Positions 1 to 10,103 are shown, numbered from the stretch's first letter. The stretch is 40,152 nt of DNA from Coxiella endosymbiont of Ornithodoros amblus (GCF_019425495.1 NZ_VFIV01000007.1:1-40152), one strand, 5' to 3'. Notes: a model not told the origin generated them from the sequence alone. Numbers and translations: made by a program.

Positions 1-224
1 GTCACAATTGTATAAAATCAATTCCCGCACGATCGCTCGTGCCCGTAATCCCTAGGGTATTCTGGGGATTTCTCTTAACGCTATTTATATATCATGATGG
101 AGACCCACAATCCCCTGCCCGTGCAGGGATGACTCAACTATCGTATGCTTATCAAAAGGTTGAGTGTAGGCCTTTCGAAATTGATCAATGATCTTTAAAG
201 TAACTTTAATATTTATCGCTTAAG
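1..224. other. Intergenic, GC-rich repeat remnants
   Basis: No gene is visible here. Two short GC-rich palindromic patches (around 28-45 and 108-135, the second containing CCCTGCCCGTGCAGGG) resemble the GC-rich intergenic repeat debris seen again near 25,970-26,060 and 32,945-33,010. The remaining sequence is AT-rich. Confidence 0.35.
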
Positions 225-342
225 CTATTGTAATAAAACAATGGAGCAACATTGATGACTGAAACTTCTTTTACAAAAGAAAATATTCGTCGTCAAGTTG
301 ATGCGGCAGAATTCGATCGAATCTCGATGGAGATCGCTAAGA

Positions 343-1202
343 CTATTCAAAAAGCAATTTCTGCCAGATAAGGGCATTAAAGGCAAGTGGTATCTGAGAG
401 ATTGATCTGCCGGCTTGCTGGTAGCCTTGAAGTAAGGCGTTATGTCTTGAGCCATCGATTTTATCATAGTGAACCACACCCCAATCAAACGCGCTTCCAA
501 GCATCCCTACCATGGTGGATAAACCCCGCTGATTCTCCAATCAATAATGACACAGGGTCGTCATCAGAGCTCCAAATAACATTCTGGGGACTGATATCAC
601 GATGGCTGATCAGGCGAGAGGCGAGATGGTTTCAGTCTGGCTGTTGCTTCCCGGCTTGCTTTGCTGACGGCGATTAATTCCGCTAATAAATGATTGAAAT
701 TTATCGTCGCTATTTATTTTTAAGGCACACGCCATATTAACCACACGCACCCACTCTGCCTTATTGAAGGGATAATCATAAAATAAATTGTTTAAAACGG
801 TTAGATCAAATTGTCTAGGCGTGAGATTCATCTGATGAAAATTAAAAACAACCTCCCTATTTTCTCTGCTTGTTGTGGTAATATTTCATCGATGGACATT
901 ACCTTTCCTTCTACCCACTCAAACAGTTAAAAATAATATGGACCCCTGGACCCCTTTTAAGGCTGTAACAACAGGCAATTTGCTTGTTGCAAATACCGAG
1001 CGATTTTTTCAGTTTCTTTACAAAGACGCTTGGTTGATGCTCGCTTTAAAGCGAAATGTATTTTTTTCATTTCTATTTCCCAAACTTGGTTAATTTTACC
1101 AATTGATATCGCCATAGGTTCATAAATCAACGGTCCGATAGAAAAATAAGAACTAATAGCATCCGTGATTGATAGGATAAAAAGAAATTTTTCGTTACTC
1201 AT
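343..1202 (-). pseudogene. Broken aminoglycoside/choline kinase-like (APH family) kinase
   Basis: Reading the minus strand through several frames gives one coherent kinase of the APH/choline kinase fold. The N-terminal part (957-1202) starts MSNEKFLFILS and carries the N-lobe. A next frame reads LFEWVEGKVMSIDEILPQQA, the hinge region typical of APH proteins. The piece at 610-831 follows in a third frame. A further frame around 500-600 carries SHRDISPQNVIW and then LLIGESAG, the Brenner catalytic loop (HxDxxxxN) and a damaged version of the D-W-E metal-binding segment. The C-terminal helices read YDKIDGSRHNALLQGYQQAG near 400-460 and may continue toward 230. At least four frame changes and several stops separate these parts, so no functional kinase can be made. 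The substrate is unknown. The family includes choline, homoserine and sugar or antibiotic kinases. I am confident of the fold and of the decay, not of the role. Confidence 0.75.
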
Positions 1203-1300
1203 TCTAATCTTATCTCAAAAATTGGCAATAAAAGGGAAAAACAGATGGTTAAAAATAACACATTTCAATAGAAGAGAGCATCTAAGTAATGGAAGAAAGC

Positions 1301-1915
1301 TCACATGTCGCTGATATCGCCTTTTCCTTCACGGAGAATAGTTGGTTTGCCATCAACGAGATTAATCACAGTAGTCGGCTCCACCCCACAAACACCGCTG
1401 TTCACAATTAAATCAACTTGAGTTGTTAACTCCTGTTCTCTTTCACTGATCTCAGAAGGCGCCCACTGTTCTCCTGGAAAAATCAAAGTGACATTCATTA
1501 ATGGTTCCTGCAGCTGTTCCAATATAGCTTGAATGACTCGATGATCGGGCACTCGGATACCGATCGTTTTCCGTTTAGGGTGTTGTAATTGCCGGGGGAC
1601 TACCCGCGTCGCCGATAAGATGAAAGTATAAGGGCCTGGCGTATGCGCTTTTAAAAATCGAAAAACAGGGTTAGTAATTCGTGCATACACAGCAATTTCA
1701 GATAAATCACGGCACAACAGCGTAAACGGATGAACTTTATTTAATTGGCGTAGCCGACGAATGCGCTCGGTCCCTGATTTGTTTCCTAAACCACATCCCA
1801 AGGCATACCCCGAATCGGTAGGATAAACGAGGATGCCCCCAGCCCTAAAGGTTTCTATCACCTGCTTAACCAGCCGCGCCTGGGGATTATCGGGATGAAT
1901 ATGAATTGTCGCCAT
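1301..1915 (-). CDS. YciO/Sua5/TsaC-family (YrdC-domain) protein
   Basis: A 204-residue single YrdC domain covering the whole protein. The sequence begins MATIHIHPDNPQARLVKQV and has the family nucleotide pocket signatures GGILVYPTDSGYALGC (about 27-42) and the central TPGPYTFIL segment. The C-terminal part contains LIVNSGVCGVEPTTVINLVD, like the substrate-binding end of Sua5/TsaC enzymes. Members bind ATP and double-stranded RNA. TsaC makes threonylcarbamoyl-AMP for the t6A37 modification of tRNA. The serine-containing PTDSGYALGC form and the overall length look closer to the YciO subgroup, whose role is less settled, so I do not assign tsaC. It is transcribed divergently from yciB, with only about 60 bases between the two starts, so a shared promoter region is likely. 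Confidence 0.85.
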   Translation of the reverse strand: MATIHIHPDNPQARLVKQVIETFRAGGILVYPTDSGYALGCGLGNKSGTERIRRLRQLNKVHPFTLLCRDLSEIAVYARITNPVFRFLKAHTPGPYTFILSATRVVPRQLQHPKRKTIGIRVPDHRVIQAILEQLQEPLMNVTLIFPGEQWAPSEISEREQELTTQVDLIVNSGVCGVEPTTVINLVDGKPTILREGKGDISDM

Positions 1916-1979
1916 AGCTTAATGATAGTATATTACGTGGGGCAAAAGCAGAGGGGCTCTTTAATATACTATGAATACT

Positions 1980-2525
1980 ATGAAATTTTTATTTGATTAT
2001 TTTCCCATCATTTGTTTTTTTATTGCTTATAAATTCTTGGGTATCTATATTGCCACGGCAGCAGCAATGGTGGCTTCTGCTTTACAAGTCAGCACTTATT
2101 GGATTCGTTTCCGTCGCTTCGAAAAATTTCATGTGATTGCGTTATTCTTTATCCTATTGCTTGGCAGCTTCACGCTAGTTTTTCACAACGCTATTTTTAT
2201 TAAATGGAAACCCACAATCGTTTATTGGATATTTGCTATTGTGTTGTTCGCTAGCCATTTTTTTGGAAAACACACCCTCGTGTGTCGAATGCTAAAAGAA
2301 AAAATCGAGTTACCTGCGAAAACATGGTCACGTTTAAATTTAAGCTGGGCTTTATTTTTTTTAGTTCTCGGCGTTTTAAATCTATTTGTTGTTTATAATT
2401 TTGATACTAATACGTGGGTCGATTTTAAATTGTTCGCCACTTTAGCGCTGATGTTAATTTTCATCCTCGGGCAAGCTTTTTATATTGCCCGATATGCCCA
2501 AAACTTAAAAACGAATAACAGGTGA
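1980..2525 (+). CDS. yciB: Inner-membrane septation protein A family (YciB/IspZ)
   Basis: An integral inner-membrane protein of about 181 residues with five hydrophobic segments. It aligns by eye along its whole length with E. coli YciB (MKFLFDYFP, IYIATAAAMVASA, FIKWKPTIVYWIFA, WSRLNLSWALFF). The family is linked to normal cell-envelope synthesis and septation through contacts with elongasome and divisome proteins; its molecular activity is not established. I prefer ATG 1980 because relatives start MK-x-LFD; an in-frame ATG at 1971 would add three residues and sits nearer to a purine-rich AGAGGGG, so either is possible. Its stop TGA overlaps the ATG of the next gene (TGATG), giving a tight yciB-yciI-bolA run. 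Confidence 0.92.
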   Translation: MKFLFDYFPIICFFIAYKFLGIYIATAAAMVASALQVSTYWIRFRRFEKFHVIALFFILLLGSFTLVFHNAIFIKWKPTIVYWIFAIVLFASHFFGKHTLVCRMLKEKIELPAKTWSRLNLSWALFFLVLGVLNLFVVYNFDTNTWVDFKLFATLALMLIFILGQAFYIARYAQNLKTNNR

Positions 2526-2851
2526 TGATCTACTACGCCATTTATTATGAAGATTGTGACGATGGCTTTGAACGCCGTGGAAGCATTCGAGAGGCCTATT
2601 TACTACGATTAAAAGAATTACATGAAAAAAGCTTTTTACTCGCTAGCCCGCTATCAAATGAAGATAATGAAAATCCTATCGTCAGCGGGGTCAAAGGCTC
2701 ACTCATCGTAGCAGAATTCGAAAATATTGACGTTGCTAGTGAATGGGCATCAGCTGACCCTTATGTTACAGCCAATGCCTATTCTCGCGTTACCATTTTT
2801 CCCTTTAAAAAATTTTTCCTTGACGCCCATGAACTACCAACAACAAGCTAA
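2525..2851 (+). CDS. yciI: YciI-like protein
   Basis: A small protein of 108 residues in the YciI ferredoxin-like fold. MIYYAIYYEDC is the first strand, a middle helix follows, and GSLIVAEFENIDVASEWASA then DPYVTANAYSRVTIFPF match the characteristic YciI C-terminal half with its Asp-Pro-Tyr/Phe motif. A His/Asp pair is thought to be catalytic in this family but the reaction is unknown for most members. Translation probably starts at ATG 2525, overlapping the yciB stop; a GTG at 2522 is in frame but less likely. Its 3' end overlaps the start of bolA by 23 bases in a different frame, which indicates translational coupling. Confidence 0.88.
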   Translation: MIYYAIYYEDCDDGFERRGSIREAYLLRLKELHEKSFLLASPLSNEDNENPIVSGVKGSLIVAEFENIDVASEWASADPYVTANAYSRVTIFPFKKFFLDAHELPTTS

Positions 2852-3101
2852 TCGGATTCAAAAACGACTCACAGAAGTTTTTAATCCTGAAAAATTAATC
2901 GTAACCGATGAAAGCTGTTATCACATTGGCCACCCCTTCGCCAACGAAGGGAAAGGCCATTTTAAAGTAGAAATCACAGCAAAGGCGTTTAAAAATAAAA
3001 ATCTTATCGAATGCCATCGATTAGTTTACGAAGCTTTGGCTGATTTAATGAAAACAGACATTCACGCTTTACGAATACTCGCAAAGGCAGCTAAAAGTTA
3101 A
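2829..3101 (+). CDS. BolA-family protein
   Basis: A 90-residue BolA-type KH-like domain starting MNYQQQANRIQKRLTEVF. The core contains DESCYHIGHPFANEGKGHFK, with a His-containing loop and the HFKV strand, and then ECHRLVYEALADLMKTDIHA, the conserved helix where the invariant His of BolA proteins lies. BolA proteins partner with monothiol glutaredoxins through [2Fe-2S] clusters, and some act as transcription regulators. The reading frame is open upstream to 2727, but homology and the position inside yciI support the start at 2829. I do not choose between the BolA and IbaG subgroups. Confidence 0.88.
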   Translation: MNYQQQANRIQKRLTEVFNPEKLIVTDESCYHIGHPFANEGKGHFKVEITAKAFKNKNLIECHRLVYEALADLMKTDIHALRILAKAAKS

Positions 3102-3253
3102 ATTTCTTGCTTTTACCTCAACTGCAAATACCTGAAATTTATTTCCTTTTTGAGCAGTCATTTCAGTCAGGCGATTACAATTAGTCTCCTCTAGATATAT
3201 GAAGTTAAAAAAACAGCGACAATTAAACTCAGCGGTAATATGCCAAAAGCTAA

Positions 3254-4322
3254 TTAATAATTCCAAGCATAAAATGAAATTCGATTAGTGGCATAATCCG
3301 ACCAGGATAAATTCAATAAAACACTTAATAAACAAAAGAGAAACCCCGGAAAATGTTACAACGGTATTGGTTAGAGCAATGCCTGTTACGGTTAATGGAT
3401 GAGGGCTTAATTCTCACTGATGGAAAAGACAATCACTTGCATGCTGCCAAATAATCCTAGAAAAAATTAGAAAAAATAACGATAAAAATAATAATTCATG
3501 AGTTAAATTGGGTACATAGAGAATCACAGATAACAAGATAGCAGAAAAAGTGGCTCCCACCGTTAGAGGCATTCGTCGAGATTTGAGACTGTCTGAAATC
3601 CATCCTACAAACGGCGCTCCGCAAAACCAACCTAAATAGATTAAGGAAATACCTTCCGCTGCAATCGGCGGCGACAAATGATAAACACCCACTAAATAAG
3701 AGATGCCAAAAAAGTCTTCAAATCCAACCAAAGGGATAAATAATAGGCAACCCACCGCGCAGTTAACCCAAATTTGCCGGTTGCAAAATAATGCCCATAA
3801 TCCTCGAAACACTTCTTTCAAAGTAAGCGCCAACACACGATGGTTACGGAATTCTCGATTTTCCATTAACAACATTCCTAACCCTATCAATACACCAAGG
3901 GAGGCTATGGAAAAATTGGCTAAACGTCAACCTTGGTAACTTACGAAAGAGATCAATAATGTGTTGCCAATAATACCTCTTAGTATACCAAATGAGGTAA
4001 TTGTTCCCGTGATAAAAATGAATCGATAAGTAGGGAGGTAAATACAAGCCATCTTTAACATCCCATAAATGCAAAGGCTGAGCTCAATCCAACGAAAAAT
4101 CGCCCGATATAAGTAAGTAGTAGACTTTCAGAGTTTGCAAATAAAAAATTGCCGAAACCGCAGGCAACTAGGGCGCTTGCCATAGGTAATCAGCAACTGC
4201 GGATCAGCCACGCTGGGGAGAATACGAAGCAGATAAGCATAAAAATAGAAAAGAGCCCTTAGTCCGCAAATAACCCACGGCCAGTTGGGGAGAACGGCCC
4301 TTAAATTAATTAGATTGTTCAT
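3254..4322 (-). pseudogene. Broken major facilitator superfamily transporter
   Basis: The minus strand encodes fragments of a 12-TM MFS permease in different frames. The N-terminus at 4128-4322 (start ATG 4322) reads GLRALFYFYAYLLRILPSVA. A middle portion near 3844-4074 is scrambled. The largest piece at 3414-3890 has repeated hydrophobic segments and the cytoplasmic-loop motif GWFCGAPFVGWISDSLKSRR, equivalent to the GxxxDRxGRR-type loop between TM8 and TM9. The C-terminus continues in another frame as HPLTVTGIALTNTV and, after one more shift, ends at a TAA at 3254-3256 (SFYAWNY then stop). At least four frameshifts are needed to rebuild it. The substrate cannot be told. Confidence 0.85.
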
Positions 4323-4364
4323 AGCCGCCCCAGATTACCATTTTAACCAGCAGTGAAAAGCCGC

Positions 4365-4393
4365 TTGTCACGAAGAGAAAATTAGGCTATAGT
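4365..4393 (+). promoter_or_regulatory. Sigma70-type promoter of rpmE
   Basis: TTGTCA at 4365-4370 and TATAGT at 4388-4393 are separated by 17 bases, a near-consensus sigma70 arrangement. It lies about 55 bases upstream of the rpmE start codon and points toward it. Confidence 0.7.
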
Positions 4394-4447
4394 TTAGCGA
4401 TTCCAATTCCTGAAACATGAAACATCAGTTAATTTTGAGAATGTGCC

Positions 4448-4651
4448 ATGAAGGAAAACATACATCCTCCTTATAAACAAATTAAAGTAACTTGCAGTTG
4501 CGGCAACACCTTTATGACCGGATCTACTTTGGACCGTGAGCTTCACCTTGAAATCTGCTCAGCCTGCCATCCCTTCTACACTGGTCAACAAAAAATGGTG
4601 GATACTGCCGGGCGCGTCGAGCGTTTCCGCAAAAAATATGCGAAACGATAA
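4448..4651 (+). CDS. rpmE: 50S ribosomal protein L31 (zinc-binding type)
   Basis: A 67-residue L31 protein of the large ribosomal subunit. It starts [20 protein letters not shown] and contains the CxC and CSACH cysteine pairs of the zinc-binding (C+) form, followed by [20 protein letters not shown], the strongly conserved L31 core. L31 bridges the central protuberance and the small subunit. The C+ form is the one normally used when zinc is plentiful; no zinc-free paralogue is visible in this window. The gene is monocistronic, with a good promoter at 4365-4393, and faces the broken dusA, which is on the opposite strand. Confidence 0.97.
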   Translation: MKENIHPPYKQIKVTCSCGNTFMTGSTLDRELHLEICSACHPFYTGQQKMVDTAGRVERFRKKYAKR

Positions 4652-4718
4652 GCCGCTAAACACTTCGCCCGAAAATAAAAAATAATCATTTCATTTCTAA
4701 AGGCTCACTAGTGACCTG

Positions 4719-5689
4719 TTAATTGTTAATAATTGTTACGGTGGAGTGGCCCTCTTGTCGGGTATTTTCATGCAAAAACCGACGCCATTTTTTCGCGCCG
4801 GGCTGTCCTTGAAACAAACCTTTCAAGTGACGAACCATGATACAGGGGAACAGCGTTCGCCAATTGTTTTGTCACATAAGACAGATGCCGCAATAAGACC
4901 CTTTTCGACGTCAATGCCATGTGTTTTTTCAGGTACTCCTTAGCGAAAGGCTGGCTTAGGAAAATCATCATCAGAGGCGCGAGCAGAATAGCGGATTAGC
5001 ATAGGCCTCTCGTCCGATCATTACCCCGTCTTCCTGCAAATGACCATTAATTTGCTTCAATCGTTTTAATTCCGCCATTATGATAATTTCTAACCCCGAA
5101 AATCCCGTTTAAGCTGATACACCATCGGGCACGCGAGCGGCCAGAACGGTACGATTTTCCGCAGGAGTTAAACCGTTTGGCCACGCTTTACGCGCATGAA
5201 TAACAAAAATCCGACAGCCTGCCTCAACAACCGTTTTTACAAAATGGTATAAATGCTCATAGCTCTCTTGATCGTCCACCCCTGTCCGGGTCTCTTAACT
5301 AAAACTGGAATATTTGCCTCCGCACTCATGGCAACCACACAATCAGCCACCAATTTTGCTTTTTTAACAGGCAAGCGCCAAATCGCTCAGCTGTCACTCT
5401 TCCGCTCAGGCGCCCTACATTTAAATTAATTTCGTCAAAATCTTTTCTTCTTCCAGACCGGGCGCAAAGCGCTAATGATTGAGGGTCTAAACCGCCCACT
5501 TACAGTAGCAAGATGTGTTTCGGGTGAATAGTCCAAACAGCGCGCCACTTCCGTATAAATCAGCAGGTGCCGAGAGATCTGGCGCATGAACATACGGAAA
5601 TGGTGATTGGTGCATCCCATCATCGGGGCAATTGGGATACGGCGGTTTAACGTCGATCTATTGTATATTATTGACTGAATTTTAAGCAA
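4719..5689 (-). pseudogene. dusA: Broken tRNA-dihydrouridine synthase A
   Basis: Minus-strand remnants follow the DusA order. The N-terminal frame at 5435-5689 reads RIPIAPMMGCTNHHFRMFMR and then HLLIYTEV, matching the flavin-barrel start (E. coli xSVAPMLDWTDRHCR...LLYTEM). The C-terminus near 4745-4845 reads VRHLKGLFQGQPGAKKWRRF, the typical DusA tail, and ends at TAA 4719-4721. The intervening barrel is split over several frames with stops, and I could not follow the catalytic-Cys loop intact. DusA makes dihydrouridine in the D loop of tRNA using FMN and NADPH; this copy cannot be functional. The start is approximate. Confidence 0.82.
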
Positions 5690-5766
5690 TAATTGAGGTT
5701 TCTTTTACAGTCAATTTTTCGGCGTCCAAAAGCCCTACGGCTCGACGTAGCCCAAGAACTGAGTAA

Positions 5767-8406
5767 TTATTTTTCTCTTCGATATTCCCAGGAAAAAATG
5801 AAGGCCTCTGCTAACTGTCTGGAATACTGACTCATTTCCGCTTCTTGAAAAATCTGATCGGTTAGCTGTGGTATAAAACCATGATTACTAAATTGAAGCT
5901 CCAAGGGCATTTCTCCTAACTTTTTATTAGCCAATAATGAGAGTATTTTCATTAACGAACGTCGCTTTTTCCAACAGGAATAATACCTTTATCCGACAAA
6001 TAAGAGGCGCCATCTTTTATTTAAGATATAAATAGCTTTATTTTTTCTGAAACAACGGTTTTTCCTAATTTCAAACTAATAAATTCGAACCGTTCCGTTT
6101 CATCCACTATCGCCGCCGAATATTAGATATCAAAAAGATCTTTAATAAAAAATAGGGCTCCCGTTTTACATCAGTAAAGTACAAAAAAGAATCCTTTTAA
6201 CTCTTCCAGTTCCACCTCCTCACTCTTAAAGATGGATAAAGAGCGGGTTAAGAAAGAACTTTCTGGTATGATGGGAGGCGTAGGTAGTCGATCGAAAAAT
6301 CTTGCACTACCTGGACAGTATAGCGTTTATCAAGTTCCTCGCCGGCAACATATTTAAATTCTCGATGGGTATGGCTGCGTCAAGTTTTTTGTATAAATAA
6401 CTATTTTCTTCCACCATCCGAGACCTTAATATGTTTCTATACTTATATCCCGATCGGGCTTATAAAATCGATAGGGGATGCGTTGCGCTACCGGTGAATT
6501 CATCGATTCATAGATAACTTTGTCCGTGGACCAAACTACCCCTCCCGATGAGCACTATCAAGAGCAGAATTGCGTCGGACTGAAGGCAGTTAACTTATTT
6601 TGAATCTGGACCGAAGCTAAGTTGTCTTTTCTCATTAATGGATACGTTATTTCATGAATAAGATTTCGGAATCGTTGGAACGGCTGCCCTTCATAATACA
6701 GATTTCCAAGGTGGTCATCATCCAAATAGCGTACTCCTCGCTCTTCGATTCGGCGGTTTAAATTTAAACAAACAGTTTTCATCTTAAAATCAGCACAGCT
6801 ACAACGTTGTAATGTAACCACGGTACACCAGACGTTCTCTATTGAAAAATTATCAGGATCCTTGAAAAATTCCAGCGTTTCTATAACCATATATCACTGT
6901 TTTAACTCTGCTTCGGACCAAGGTTCAATAAGAGAATATCATTCTAGGCTTTTCAATCAAGTCACGGTAAACTTAGCCGGCTCATCAGAACTTTTAAAAA
7001 TCCAACGTTTTCCCACCTCCGCCTCCAAGGATCAATTTCATGATAAAATTTTCACTCCAGCTCCACAGCCGCCAATCGTTTCTCATCAGAGAGATAGACT
7101 AGTTGAGAGGCTCAACAACGGAGACCTCGGAAGGAGAGTCCACAACGACTTTCGGCATAGTTATAAAGGGATTTTGATTTAAATTGATAACCCCTTCTTT
7201 TAGAACATTGGCAAGAAAAAGACCTAATTTTCCTAGTAGTATTCTAACTGAAGAGGCTGCCATCTTTTCCCGTGCTAAAGCTTCCTCTCCCCTACCTCCT
7301 TCATCACTTACGACGCTAGGGAGGCTATCCCGGTCTCCCACAACTATCCGTCAATTGAAAAGTGGAGACCACCTAACAAAACTTTCCACCATTTTCTTTC
7401 TTGAAATCCATCGACAATCAGTTCACCAAAGCCTATCACGGGAATCAAATAAATACAGTTTTTAACTTTATCTAGCAACGTCTCATGCTCCATTATCTCA
7501 TTTTTATCTTTTGTAATAATTTGATTTACTTCTTCCTTAAAATCCTGAAAGATTATTTTAATACCCCGATCTTTCAACGACAGTTGAGCTATTTCTCGAA
7601 CCCAAGGGCCGTGAGCTAAGCGTTTCGCCAAATTTTTTTCAAAAGCTTTTTTTCTGCAACTCTGCTTTGGGATTTATGAACCGAGCATTGCAATAAATCC
7701 AATTTTTCGGGGTATGATCATTCGCCCCTGCTTCTAAAAATTCATCGAGTCCGCTTCCTTCGTGCTTATTAGTGGGGCTGGGAACTTCCCTCCCCACCAG
7801 GGAGCATACTTAAGTCTTGTGGACCCAGATTGGGCAATAAAATAATGTCGTTTCTTTACAAAAATTTCATCTTCCGGCATGCCACAGTCTTTTAAAATTT
7901 CCACCACTGCCTTTCGAGGGGTGAGGCCTAAATTTAATACTTTGGATTCCCGAGGTCCTAAAATTTTTTCAAATTCTCTAATCCCTCGAGCGAATAAAAA
8001 TTGAAGCTTCCCTTTCCAATTATTTCCTTCGACAGGAATATTATTGAAATGAAAAAAAATGGATGAATGCGAATACTCGAGGCTGAATAGGAAACCGACT
8101 CTTGTTTTTTCCACTCCCCCTTGTTGCTCAATAAAAAGATGAATTAATTTCCACTTATCCTTAAATGGAGGAGGCGTTCGATGATATCAATTTTGGTAAA
8201 TCCGTATCATAGTAGTACAGTAGTAGCGGCTAACGAATCCCAGAAAGACACTTTTTTAAATTGGCTACTTTCCCCCTGCTGCTCAAAGAATTCTATAAGA
8301 AAATCGCGACGTTGGATTTAAGTTTCTCACTTTTTACCACGGGTGGATAATGATAGGGGCCCGTTGTATCAGGGAGTTTTGAAAGAAAAAAGGCGAAAAA
8401 GAGCAT
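5767..8406 (-). pseudogene. Long decayed reading frame, function unknown
   Basis: About 2.6 kb of the minus strand holds protein-like fragments in alternating frames, consistent with one former gene of roughly 880 codons. It may begin at ATG 8404-8406 (MLFFAFFLSKLPDTTGP, a possible signal peptide). Successive readable pieces lie near 8170-8320, 7734-8160, 7344-7631 (LIPVIGFGELIVDGFQERKW), 7099-7341, 6558-6890 and 5767-5952, where it ends WEYRREK and stop. One junction is clear: near 7350 the frame changes between HFSIDG and IVVGDRDSL. Two segments about 156 bases apart encode similar units around a shared EQQG (8276-8284 and 8121-8129), which suggests an internal protein repeat. I recognise no domain. 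A secreted protein or effector is only a guess. Confidence 0.6.
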
Positions 8407-8574
8407 CAATTTTATGGTTATTTCGGAAGTAGCGTTTTATTTATCCGATCTGTTGTTTTAAATGCTTTTTTAATTCTTTATCGTTATCTTTGGTGTAATC
8501 TTTTTTTCTTGTCAAAGGTAATCATGAGGTTTAATCAAGGTGCTAAACGCAAAGATCAGAATTAGTAAAGCTTC

Positions 8575-10095
8575 TCATAACAATCCGTTCGCCCCTTCCT
8601 GTTCGTTTAATGCTCGTTTTTTCATTTTGACAGCATCATTACGGGATTCGGCCAACTCTACCAAGTATTCTTTTGTAATATTACCAGCAATATAATCTCC
8701 GGTAAAAACAGAATCTTCAAATCGTTCAATTTTTGGCTTATGTGGGTCCATAGCATCGTTTATCGATTGGTAAACATCTTTCAAATTTTGGTAGATTAGC
8801 CAATCAGCGCCAATTGAGCGCATCACTTCTTCACTCGATTTATTGTGAGCAATTAATTCATCGGCAGTAGGCATATCAATTCCATAGACATTAGGGTAGC
8901 GCACTTCAGGGGCCGCAGAAGCGAAATACACCTTTTTAGCACCCACGTCGCGCGCCATTTGGATAATTTCTTTAGAAGTAGTACCCCGCACAATCGAATC
9001 ATCAACTAATAAAGCAATTTTATTGGCAAATTCGGCTTTAATGGCATTTAATTTTAATCGAACAGAGCTTCTCCGCATCGCTTGTCCCGGCATGATAAAT
9101 GTCCGTCCGATGTAACGGTTTTTTACAAAACCTTCTGAATAAGGAACATCTAAGGCGCAGGCTAATGCCTGCGCCGCATTCCGACTCGTGTCGGGGATAG
9201 GAATCACGACATCAATACCGTGGTCGGGACGCTCCTGTAATATTTTTTGCGCTAGACTTTTACCCATACCAGAACGTGCTTGGTAAACCGGGATACCATC
9301 AATAATAGAATCTGGGCGCGCCAAATAAATGTATTCAAAAATGCAGGGAGAATGACTTACGAGTTTGGCACACTGTTCTCGATGAACGTTCCCATCACGA
9401 TCGAAATAAATAACTTCTCCGGGACCCACATCGTCAATGAGTTCAAAACCCAGTGCATCTAAAGCAATGCTTTCCGAAGCCAACATATATTCTGGCCCAT
9501 TACCATTATCATGCCGTCCGTAAACTAAAGGACGAATAGCATGGGGATCCCTAAATCCGACAACACCGTAACCCGTAATAATCATTGCAGCCGCAAACGC
9601 GCCTTCCACCCTTTCATACACTTTCGTCATGGCTTTAAACAATTGTTTAGGCGAAAACTGAACACCTGCATAATGTTGTAATTCATGTGCAACAACATTT
9701 AATAAAATTTCCGAATCAGAAGTGGTATTTAAATGGCGCAGATCCGTACAGATTAAGTCGTTGGCTAATTCTTTCACATTAACTAAATTACCATTATGCA
9801 CGAGACTTAAGCCGTAAGGTGAATTGACATAAAACGGTTGCGATTCTGCAGGACTTTCTGACCCCGCCGTGGGATAACGAACATGGCCAATGCCCATATT
9901 ACCCGCTAAATGCAGCATGTGTGGCTCGCGAATCGCGTCGCGAACCAACCCATTCGATTTTCGTAAGAAAACGCGTTCACCATCGCTTGTCATAATCCCA
10001 GCCGCGTCTTGTCCGCGATGTTGCAAAATGGTTAAGGCGTCATAAAGGGTCTGATTAACGATACCAGTAGCAATGATACCCACGATTCCGCACAT
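8575..10095 (-). CDS. purF: Amidophosphoribosyltransferase (PurF)
   Basis: A 506-residue enzyme that converts PRPP and glutamine to phosphoribosylamine, the first committed step of purine synthesis. The N-terminal glutaminase domain begins MCGIVGI, with Cys2 as the nucleophile after Met removal, and includes GNMGIGHVRYPTAG and LVHNGNLVN. The C-terminal phosphoribosyltransferase domain carries the PRPP loop ALLVDDSIVRGTTS (about 366-380) and PIPDTSRNAA. Length is that of the E. coli-type enzyme, which lacks the propeptide and FeS cluster of the Bacillus type. It is the last gene of the fimV-truA-accD-folC-dedD-cvpA-purF run, 8 bases after cvpA. Everything expected is intact. Confidence 0.98.
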   Translation of the reverse strand: MCGIVGIIATGIVNQTLYDALTILQHRGQDAAGIMTSDGERVFLRKSNGLVRDAIREPHMLHLAGNMGIGHVRYPTAGSESPAESQPFYVNSPYGLSLVHNGNLVNVKELANDLICTDLRHLNTTSDSEILLNVVAHELQHYAGVQFSPKQLFKAMTKVYERVEGAFAAAMIITGYGVVGFRDPHAIRPLVYGRHDNGNGPEYMLASESIALDALGFELIDDVGPGEVIYFDRDGNVHREQCAKLVSHSPCIFEYIYLARPDSIIDGIPVYQARSGMGKSLAQKILQERPDHGIDVVIPIPDTSRNAAQALACALDVPYSEGFVKNRYIGRTFIMPGQAMRRSSVRLKLNAIKAEFANKIALLVDDSIVRGTTSKEIIQMARDVGAKKVYFASAAPEVRYPNVYGIDMPTADELIAHNKSSEEVMRSIGADWLIYQNLKDVYQSINDAMDPHKPKIERFEDSVFTGDYIAGNITKEYLVELAESRNDAVKMKKRALNEQEGANGLL

Positions 10096-10103
10096 GTTAA
10101 AAA

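Noticed and set aside
255-371. Plus-strand 38-codon frame (MTETSFTKENIRRQVDAAEF) with GGAG upstream
   Set aside because: It looks gene-like in composition but lies near or antisense to the C-terminal end of the APH-like pseudogene, has no recognised homologue, and could be chance; not enough to call a gene.
2727-2828. N-terminal extension of the BolA frame
   Set aside because: Homology begins at MNYQQQ (2829), and the extension lies antiparallel in frame inside yciI; it is an open-frame artefact.
3069-3266. 65-codon minus-strand frame after bolA
   Set aside because: Overlaps the bolA end and the tail of the MFS pseudogene, no ribosome site, no recognisable domain.
6862-7465. Plus-strand frames of 90-106 codons in the decayed region
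   Set aside because: Antisense shadows of better protein-like minus-strand fragments; composition is low-complexity and Ser/Pro-rich.
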